From a bacterium BMS3Abin03 (GTDB lineage: Bacteria > Bacteroidota > Ignavibacteria > Ignavibacteriales > Ignavibacteriaceae), in contig BDSV01000117.1 in the NCBI GenBank assembly GCA_002898075.1, forward strand, positions 1-32,793: DNA of 32,793 nt, given 5' to 3'. Shown here piece after piece: positions 26,176 through 32,793 of this stretch. How positions within the stretch are numbered: the stretch's first letter is position 1; each line of letters begins with the position of its first letter. The position numbers were made by a program, and so were the translations under genes. The notes beneath the pieces are model-generated. The model was given only the letters and a program-made list of their open reading frames with translations, searched no databases and was not told where the DNA came from.

Positions 26176-26988
26176 TTAATTTTTTTTGTAACCGACAACC
26201 GTAATGCTGTAAATTCCTTCTACATTTTCTTTATATGATTTTATTCCATTCCCGGTTAAATATTCAGATAAAATATCATCCGGCAATTCAATTACTTTGC
26301 TTTTCTTTATTTCCACTTTTTCAAACCCGGTTTCTGTAATTATATTCGAATACTCTTCCTGATCGATTGCACCGGAAACACAACCGGCATAAAGCTCGGC
26401 AGATTTTTTAAGCTCGTTACTCATCTCGCCTTTAATTACAATATCCGATACACAAAAATGACCGCCCGGTTTTAATATTCTGTAGATTTCACTGAACGCT
26501 TTCTTTTTACCCGGTACAAGATTTAAGACACAGTTACTTATTACAACATCAACCGAATTATTTTCAATCGGCATAGTTTCAATCTCGCCAAACTTGAACT
26601 CAACATTCGTATAACCCAATTTGGCATTGTTACTATTTGCTTTTTCAATCATCTCACCGGTAAAATCCAACCCGATTACCTTACCTTCCTCACCGACAAG
26701 TTGCCTTGCGATAAATACATCGTTGCCGGCACCGCTGCCAAGATCGACAATTGTATCTCCCTTTTTAATTCCGGCGTATTCAGTAGGTAAACCACAGCCG
26801 AGTCCTAAATCCGCTTCTGCAACGTAGCCATCGAGCTTAGAATAATCGTCGCTGAAAACCGAGTAATCCGTAATGTCTTCCGAGCCGCAGCATGATACCG
26901 GTTCGCGGCTGGATTTATCGTCCGCCGCTTTAGCAATCGAGCCGTACTTTTCTTTTACAACATTTTTTATTTTTTCCGGGTTGTTCAT
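26176..26988 (-). CDS. arsM: Arsenite methyltransferase
   Basis: 270 aa; SAM motif VVDLGSGAGNDVFIARQLVGEEGKVIGLDFT (VDLGSGAG); CGLPTEYAGIKKGD; SNCVLNLVPGKKKAFSEIYRILKPGGHFCVSDIV; conserved Cys in SCCGSE and YAGCVSGA. Confidence 0.95.
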   Translation of the reverse strand: MNNPEKIKNVVKEKYGSIAKAADDKSSREPVSCCGSEDITDYSVFSDDYSKLDGYVAEADLGLGCGLPTEYAGIKKGDTIVDLGSGAGNDVFIARQLVGEEGKVIGLDFTGEMIEKANSNNAKLGYTNVEFKFGEIETMPIENNSVDVVISNCVLNLVPGKKKAFSEIYRILKPGGHFCVSDIVIKGEMSNELKKSAELYAGCVSGAIDQEEYSNIITETGFEKVEIKKSKVIELPDDILSEYLTGNGIKSYKENVEGIYSITVVGYKKN

Positions 26989-27005
26989 AACTTACTCCTT
27001 TCAGG

Positions 27006-27323
27006 TTAACATTCACAAACTTTTTTAAATAATTTATCTAATTCTCTTTTCGCTTTCTGAAGGTTCTTATTATTAACGCAGTAACAAACTTTCGGTCCTT
27101 CAATTTCACCGGTAATCAATCCGACTCTTTTCAATTCTTTCAAATGCTGCGAAACTGTTGATTGTGAAAGCGGTAAAAGTTCAACAATATCACCGCACAT
27201 GCATATATTCATATCGGTAAGGATTTTTAATATCCTTATCCTTGCGGGATGGGATAATGCTTTTGCAATATCAGCCAGCCATGCCTCTTCTTTCGTAAAT
27301 TCTTCTGTTTTCGATACAGCCAT
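27006..27323 (-). CDS. arsR: ArsR family transcriptional regulator (ORF track extends to 27407; internal ATG at 27323 preferred)
   Basis: [66 protein letters not shown] winged HTH with Cys-x-Cys. The longer start would run through the putative operator. Confidence 0.93.
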   Translation of the reverse strand: MAVSKTEEFTKEEAWLADIAKALSHPARIRILKILTDMNICMCGDIVELLPLSQSTVSQHLKELKRVGLITGEIEGPKVCYCVNNKNLQKAKRELDKLFKKVCEC

Positions 27324-27336
27324 AATAATTTTCCCA

Positions 27337-27359
27337 ATCGTATATCGTAAATATACGAT
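27337..27359. promoter_or_regulatory. Putative ArsR operator
   Basis: ATCGTATAT-CGTAA-ATATACGAT, 9-bp perfect arms, immediately upstream of arsR. Confidence 0.7.
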
Positions 27360-27424
27360 AGATAATTTTAAAGTCAAATGAGTTTTAGCTATTAAACAGG
27401 CAATCATTTACTGTGTATTTAATT

Positions 27425-27513
27425 ATTTGGTTTTCGGATTTTAATTATTTAATGAACTCACCCTAATCTCTCTTAAAAAGAGAGAAGAACCTGGAAAAAT
27501 CCGAAAACCAAAT
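27425..27513. repeat. Nested palindromic intergenic element, copy 3
   Basis: ATTTGGTTTTCGGATTTT (27425-27442) / AAAATCCGAAAACCAAAT (27496-27513), 18/18 complementary; internal CTCTCTT-AAA-AAGAGAG hairpin. Confidence 0.85.
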
Positions 27514-27587
27514 TAAAAATAAACTGAATGCCCCTTCTTTATTACCGGAGCAATATTCCCCATAATGATAATACTGATTTTTGATAT

Positions 27588-28490
27588 TTGATTTACAAGG
27601 AATATCTTGAACATAAAATTTTTGATAATTTGAAAAATGAAACCCTAAATAGAACTCTTATCTTCGTTGCAATTATCTGGGCTTTATTAGCGGGATACTT
27701 TGCCTTCAGCGATTTACAAATTTCTATATTAATTGCAAATCAAAATTCTGTATGGGCAAAGTTCATTCAAAACTTTGGTGAAGTTCCGGGACTGGTTGTT
27801 TTACTTTTCGGTACTCATATTTATATGTCGTCTTTGCAATTCAATTCCATATTAAAAAAATTTGCTGCATTGCCGTTTCTATTCCTTGCGTCGGTTTATC
27901 TTCTTCGTCATTTAACAATTGTAATTTCTCACGGTCTGACAGGTGATTATCAATTCGCCACACAATACAAAATCTATATTATCATAGCTTCTTTTATTTT
28001 AAATGCATTGGTTTTTTATCTTCTAAACCGGGGGGAAAACAAATTGCCGGATAACATAAATTTGTTCGGCAAAGTAACTGTCTTTCTCGGAATATTCGGC
28101 TACCTCTTGTATGTACAGCCGCTTAAATTAATTTGGGGAAGAGTAAGATTCAGAGATTTAGATCCTTCGTATTTCAGTTTTACACCGTGGTACATACCAA
28201 ACGGACCAAACGGCAGCGAATCATTTCCATCAGGTCATGCTGCAATGGCGTGGATAATTTTGCCATTATTACTTTTAGCCATTAATAAAAACAGGAGAGT
28301 CAAATCGTTCCTCTTAACATTAATTATTTTTTGGGGTCTGGCGGTTTCTACAGGTCGTGTTGTAATCGGTGCTCACTATGCTTCGGATGTTCTTTTCAGC
28401 GGAATGTGGATAATTGTTTGCTTTATGATCCTGTTAAAGAAATTTATTGTGAAGCAACCGGTATTACAGGGACAAGATAATCCGTTGTAA
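27588..28490 (+). CDS. PAP2 (phosphatidic acid phosphatase type 2) family protein; TTG start in ORF track
   Basis: 300 aa; KLIWGRVRFRD, ESFPSGHAAMAW, GRVVIGAHYASDVLFSG phosphatase signature motifs. Confidence 0.92.
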   Translation: MIYKEYLEHKIFDNLKNETLNRTLIFVAIIWALLAGYFAFSDLQISILIANQNSVWAKFIQNFGEVPGLVVLLFGTHIYMSSLQFNSILKKFAALPFLFLASVYLLRHLTIVISHGLTGDYQFATQYKIYIIIASFILNALVFYLLNRGENKLPDNINLFGKVTVFLGIFGYLLYVQPLKLIWGRVRFRDLDPSYFSFTPWYIPNGPNGSESFPSGHAAMAWIILPLLLLAINKNRRVKSFLLTLIIFWGLAVSTGRVVIGAHYASDVLFSGMWIIVCFMILLKKFIVKQPVLQGQDNPL

Positions 28491-29181
28491 ACGGCGAAAC
28501 ATAATCTATAGAACACTTCTCAAAAACGGTTTTCGGAATTCCGATATCGGCAAGAATTATCTTACCACACTTTTCAGGATAAAGCCCTGTTTTAGGCAAA
28601 GCCAATGTTAGCGTAACTTCCGGTTTAACGAATTCTCCGGGATTATCACCGCTTGTTGCCGGTACACCCGTGGGAATATCCAGCGAGAGCACCGGAGGAT
28701 TTTTATTGTTAATAAAATTAATCATCTCCAAAATTTTACCCCCTGGAGCAGAGTTAAGCGAGTAACCTATTAATGCATCTATCACTAAATCCGGAGCGAT
28801 ATTATGAACTTCTGCAAAAGAAATTTCTTTGCCTTCAGCCGACCTATAGATATACAACTGATATGCCGGCACTTCCTGTAAATTATCTTCATTACTTAAA
28901 ATTAGAACAGGTTCATACCCATGATTAAGAAGATGCCTCGCAGCACAAATTCCGCCGCCGCCGTTTCCACCGGTTCCTGCAAAAATTAAAATTTTCCTGC
29001 CAGATGATCTTTTACTAACTAAATCTATAGCAGATAAAGCAAGATTTCTACCCGCATTTTCCATCATCTGAAAAAGATTCGGACCGGTTTCCTCAACCGC
29101 TATTCTATCAATTTCTATCATTTGTTCTTTGGTTACAGCAGGAATGATCAGACCGTCTTCTGTTTTAAACTCTTTTATCAT
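28444..29181 (-). CDS. nnrE: NAD(P)H-hydrate epimerase (YjeF_N domain)
   Basis: 245 aa; ILIFAGTGGNGGGGICAARHL; LVIDALIGYSLNSAPGG; VLSLDIPTGVPATSGD. Confidence 0.9.
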   Translation of the reverse strand: MIKEFKTEDGLIIPAVTKEQMIEIDRIAVEETGPNLFQMMENAGRNLALSAIDLVSKRSSGRKILIFAGTGGNGGGGICAARHLLNHGYEPVLILSNEDNLQEVPAYQLYIYRSAEGKEISFAEVHNIAPDLVIDALIGYSLNSAPGGKILEMINFINNKNPPVLSLDIPTGVPATSGDNPGEFVKPEVTLTLALPKTGLYPEKCGKIILADIGIPKTVFEKCSIDYVSPFTTDYLVPVIPVASQ

Positions 29182-29267
29182 CTTCTTTAAATATTTATTT
29201 TATTCTTTAATTAAGAATTACTAAACTATATTTTTACAGAAGTGCATCAGAATAATTTAGAGCAACA

Positions 29268-29477
29268 ATGCAAAAGTATATAATTATAACCGGAATATTT
29301 TTAATTGCAACCGGATTACTCTGGCCCGTTATTATTAAGCTGCCTTTCGGAAAGCTGCCCGGCGATATAATAATAGACAGACCAAATATGAAAATTTACA
29401 TTCCTATTACTACAATGCTGCTCATTAGTGTACTGGCATCTATTGTACTATGGATAATAAGAAAAATAAGCGGCTGA
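29268..29477 (+). CDS. DUF2905-type small membrane protein
   Basis: 69 aa; GLLWPVIIKLPFGKLPGDIIIDRPNMKIYIPITTMLLIS (characteristic GxLPGDI...N...FPI/IPI pattern). Confidence 0.85.
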   Translation: MQKYIIITGIFLIATGLLWPVIIKLPFGKLPGDIIIDRPNMKIYIPITTMLLISVLASIVLWIIRKISG

Positions 29478-29525
29478 CGATACAGCACTTTTTACAGACA
29501 AAAAATCTATCCCGATAATTTATTG

Positions 29526-30731
29526 TTATTTACACAAGCCAACATCTGTTAAACATTTTTTCATTCTCCCGAAAGTTTCTTCAATATTATTATCCAGCCC
29601 GATAGAAATCCTGACCAGCCCTTCACTCAATCCCATTGCTTTTTGTTCTTCTTTTGGAATTTCAGATGAAGTGCTGTGCCCGGGTGAACTAAACAATGTT
29701 TTAAAATAACCGAGACTCACAGCTAAGTACCCGACTTTCTCATCCTGCATTTTCTTCATTAGCGAATCCGCCTTTTCAACAGTACCGGCATCAACCGCCA
29801 GCATTCCGCCGTATCCGAAACCGTTATTCATAATTTTATTCATTAGTTCATAACCGTTGTGAGAAGGTAATCCCGGGTAGAAAACTTTGCAGCCGGCTTT
29901 TTCCATATTTTCTGCAATATACATCGCATTATAACTATGTTTTTTAATCCTAATGTGTAATGTGTGCATATTCTTTAAAATGCTCGCCGCACGAAAGCTG
30001 TCGAGCACGGGTCCAAGCAGCATTGAAGCGCCTGTATTTATATCGGTTAATTGGGAGATAAACTCTTGAGTGCTGCACACACAGCCAGCCACGCAGTCGC
30101 TTGTGCCGTTGATAAATTTAGTTATGCTATGAATAACTATATCCGCTCCATTATGAACCGGCGTTATACTTATCGGGCTGAAAGTATTATCAACCATTAA
30201 TTTCAAATTGTATTCTTTGGCTACCTGGCTAAGCGCCGGTATATTTGCCACCTCAAGCAGCGGATTGCTGACAGCTTCGCAGTAGATGATCTTTGTTTTA
30301 TCGGTAATATGTTTTCTAACTTCATCTGTATTTTTGATGTCGACAAATTTTGTCCGGATACCAAGCTTGGGAAGGAAATTTTTCAACAACGCATACGTTC
30401 CGCCATAAATTGTTCTGCCCGAAATTATTTCATCACCCGCAGAACATATTTGAAGTATAGATGCGGAGATGGCAGCCATTCCCGAAGAAGCTACAATAGC
30501 CGCTTCACTGTCTTCCAACAGGGCTAACGCTTCCGCCAGATGTTTGTTTGTAGGATTCCAGTGGCGGGAATATAAAAAACATCCTTCAATTTCATGATCG
30601 AACAGTTCTTTCATTTTTTCCGGGCTTAAAAATGTGTACGTGGATGAATCGGTTATCGAAGGATTTACTCCGCCGTATTCGCCAAATACCGAATAGTCCT
30701 GTATTTCTTTACTTGGGTCAAAGTGATGCAT
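29526..30731 (-). CDS. PLP-dependent Cys/Met metabolism enzyme (methionine gamma-lyase/cystathionine lyase-like); internal ATG 30731 preferred
   Basis: YSRHWNPTNKHLAEALALLE, ASGMAAISASILQI, VDNTFSPISITPVHNGADIVIHSITKFINGTSDCVAGCV (PLP Lys motif HSITKF). Confidence 0.92.
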   Translation of the reverse strand: MHHFDPSKEIQDYSVFGEYGGVNPSITDSSTYTFLSPEKMKELFDHEIEGCFLYSRHWNPTNKHLAEALALLEDSEAAIVASSGMAAISASILQICSAGDEIISGRTIYGGTYALLKNFLPKLGIRTKFVDIKNTDEVRKHITDKTKIIYCEAVSNPLLEVANIPALSQVAKEYNLKLMVDNTFSPISITPVHNGADIVIHSITKFINGTSDCVAGCVCSTQEFISQLTDINTGASMLLGPVLDSFRAASILKNMHTLHIRIKKHSYNAMYIAENMEKAGCKVFYPGLPSHNGYELMNKIMNNGFGYGGMLAVDAGTVEKADSLMKKMQDEKVGYLAVSLGYFKTLFSSPGHSTSSEIPKEEQKAMGLSEGLVRISIGLDNNIEETFGRMKKCLTDVGLCK

Positions 30732-30873
30732 GATATACTCCCTACTTTGTTTATTTGTCTTTTTAATTACGATATTTGTATTTGTAGAACAACGAGATTT
30801 AGCAGTAATAAAATATCTCCGCAACAAATATAATTATGAATCTATTAAAAGCATTTAAAGAAGGAGACGGGTT

Positions 30874-31569
30874 TTGAGCAAAGATGTCGAAAAGAAAATC
30901 GCAGCAGAAAAGTCGGTTGAATACATCGAAAACGGAATGATAATAGGGATAGGTACCGGCTCGACAGTTAAGTATATGATTGAGTCATTGGCAGAGAAAG
31001 TAAATAAAGGACTGAATGTAACGGCGGTAACTACATCAAAAGTTAGTGAAGATTTTGCGAAATCTCTCGGGATAAATGTCGTGGATATCGATCAGGTAAA
31101 AGAAATTGATTTAACAATTGACGGGGCAGACGAGTTCGATAAAGATTTGAACGGGATAAAAGGCGGCGGAGGCGCATTGCTTTACGAAAAAATCGTAGCT
31201 GCGGCATCACGTAAAAATATTTGGATTACTGACTCGGCTAAGTTTGTAAAGAAGCTTGGTAGTTTTCCGCTACCGGTAGAAGTTGTTCCCTTCGGTGCAG
31301 AAAAAGTCTTTTATAAATTTCAATGTCTCGGATACAGCCCAAACTTTCGGATGGTGAACGATTCATATTTTATAACAGACGGCGGGCATTTTATTATAGA
31401 CTTACATCTAAAAGAAATTGAGAATCCGTACGAACTGAACAAACAATTGAATCTTCTTCCGGGAGTTATTGAGACAGGTCTTTTTCTGGATATTGCCGAC
31501 TTGGTAATTATTGGAAGAGATGATTCCCGGGAAATAATCGAAAGAGATAAAAAAAAGACTAATCTGTAA
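30874..31569 (+). CDS. rpiA: Ribose-5-phosphate isomerase A (TTG start)
   Basis: 231 aa; GMIIGIGTGSTVKYMIESL, DLTIDGADEFDKDLNGIKGGGGALLYEKIVA; RBS aaggaga. Confidence 0.96.
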   Translation: MSKDVEKKIAAEKSVEYIENGMIIGIGTGSTVKYMIESLAEKVNKGLNVTAVTTSKVSEDFAKSLGINVVDIDQVKEIDLTIDGADEFDKDLNGIKGGGGALLYEKIVAAASRKNIWITDSAKFVKKLGSFPLPVEVVPFGAEKVFYKFQCLGYSPNFRMVNDSYFITDGGHFIIDLHLKEIENPYELNKQLNLLPGVIETGLFLDIADLVIIGRDDSREIIERDKKKTNL

Positions 31570-31583
31570 TAGATCAGTCTTTT
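31553..31583 (+). terminator. Intrinsic terminator overlapping the rpiA stop
   Basis: AAAAGACT (31553-31560)/AGTCTTTT (31576-31583) with inner ATCT/AGAT. Confidence 0.75.
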
Positions 31584-31605
31584 TATGCTTTCAATAATAT
31601 TGAAA

Positions 31606-31719
31606 TTATTTTCCTGCGCCTAATTTTTTCAATTCCCTCGATACTTTTCTGGAATTGTTATATGCTAGGAAACCTAATAGGGCTATGAAGCCGATAACGA
31701 AGAATTCAGTAATTCCCAT
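31606..31719 (-). CDS. Single-TM microprotein (37 aa), absent from the supplied ORF track
   Basis: ATG at 31719: MGITEFFVIGFIALLGFLAYNNSRKVSRELKKLGAGK; hydrophobic helix then basic tail; GGAG about 12 nt upstream. Confidence 0.6.
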   Translation of the reverse strand: MGITEFFVIGFIALLGFLAYNNSRKVSRELKKLGAGK

Positions 31720-32315
31720 AGTAGATTAGTCTCCATTTAATTATTTTACATTTGTTGGAAGGTTTTTCAACTTTAATGCCACCATTAATGTCATATTATA
31801 TTTCAAATACCGGAATATAAGTGATAATATTTTTTACACTGTGCACTTAAAGGTAATTATTACCTGATTATGTGAACTGAAATTGTAAAAAATTCATCTT
31901 TTCTGATTGTTAGTTTAAACTGATAATTTTTCTAATTTGCTATGCTTATTAATCAGCACTATCAAATAGTAAATAATTTTTTAAATAAATGAAACCTGAA
32001 CTAAAAAGGTATGTTTAACAAAATTTTACTTTGTTATTATTCAAAAGCCGACTTGATTTCAACCTGATTAACTTTTTTAGATTCGGATCATAAATATACA
32101 ATTTTTTTTTAAATATTGCAGAATTGTATTTAATACTATACAAAACTGTAGTAACTCATAATAAAATTAATAAATAACTTTAATTTTTCTTTTGGAATAA
32201 ATAGATTAAATGCTGAATTTCATGAATAAATACCATGGAATTAAATATTGTTAACTTAATCATCTATTTTTTATTTTTAGATGATAAATTTCTTTAAACT
32301 CAAAGAGGTGGGTAA

Positions 32316-32793
32316 GTGAGATACCTAAAATTTTTACTGCTTGTAACATTTATTTTTTCAATCAATTCTTTCGCACAGGAATCTACTACTTTCAAATATG
32401 TTTCTCCCAAACCGGATTCAAAACTTTTATCGAGAGAGACAAATATAATATTCAGCTTGCCTGAATTTATTAATGAAAGCAGTTTAACAAAGCAAAACTT
32501 AATAAAGGTAACCGGGTCAATCAGCGGAAAACATTCGGGGGATCTCATCCTTTCGGATGATGAGAGGACAATTGTTTTTAATCCTGCGAACCCTTTTGCA
32601 GCAGGAGAAACCGTAACAGTTATATTGAATCCCGGTATTCAAACGATTACAGGTACTGCTGTTGAACCGTTAACATTCAGTTTCTCAATTACTCCTCTCG
32701 AAGAACCGATAAGATTAGACCCGGTTGAGAGACTTGGGCTTGGTTATACGATGGAAGATTTATATTCGTCACAACTTCCCCCTGAAACACCAG
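32316..32793 (+). CDS. Secreted protein with signal peptide and Ig-like domain (3' end beyond window)
   Basis: GTG start; MRYLKFLLLVTFIFSINSFAQESTTFKYVSPKPDSKLLSRETNIIFSLPEFINESS...ERTIVFNPANPFAAGETVTVILNPGI; frame open to the right edge. Confidence 0.8.
   Translation, partial: MRYLKFLLLVTFIFSINSFAQESTTFKYVSPKPDSKLLSRETNIIFSLPEFINESSLTKQNLIKVTGSISGKHSGDLILSDDERTIVFNPANPFAAGETVTVILNPGIQTITGTAVEPLTFSFSITPLEEPIRLDPVERLGLGYTMEDLYSSQLPPETP

Noticed and set aside
26621-26827. Plus-strand 68-aa ORF inside arsM
   Set aside because: Antisense to conserved SAM-binding region of arsM; low-complexity Ser/Pro translation.
32300-32548. Minus-strand 82-aa ORF at right edge
   Set aside because: Antisense to a secreted protein with a clear signal peptide and open frame to the edge.

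Overview
AT-rich bacterial chromosome window, about 32.8 kb; the gene families and style suggest Bacteroidota/Ignavibacteria, which is inference only. The left two thirds encode a membrane and ion-stress neighbourhood: the C-terminus of FtsH (cut by the window edge), two P3A-type (plasma-membrane H+-ATPase-like) P-type ATPases, a universal stress protein, two APC permeases, two HdeD/DUF308 proteins plus a small membrane protein, a membrane histidine kinase with an NtrC-type sigma54 response regulator, an SPW-repeat protein, a TetR regulator, an FmdE-like zinc protein, cyclopropane fatty-acid synthase, a patatin-like phospholipase, an M50 site-2 protease with CBS domains, and a CDF cation exporter. 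These are followed by a DUF4143-type AAA ATPase bounded by repeat clusters, a minus-strand arsenic operon (arsR-arsM-arsC-acr3), and metabolic genes (PAP2, NnrE, DUF2905, Cys/Met PLP lyase, rpiA). A secreted protein runs off the right edge. The most interesting non-coding signals are: (i) a 146-nt element with a 13-bp perfect closing inverted repeat and internal hairpins just upstream of the first HdeD gene; (ii) a three-copy nested palindromic element (TTGGTTTTCGGATTTT...AAAATCCGAAAACCAA); (iii) a long structured leader upstream of the second P-ATPase, part of which recurs about 25 kb away; (iv) a sigma54-like promoter directly downstream of the sigma54 activator gene; (v) a C-terminal remnant of a thioredoxin-like redox protein inside the arsenic operon; (vi) an unannotated 37-aa membrane microprotein. 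All comparisons were made by eye; no database search or folding was run.
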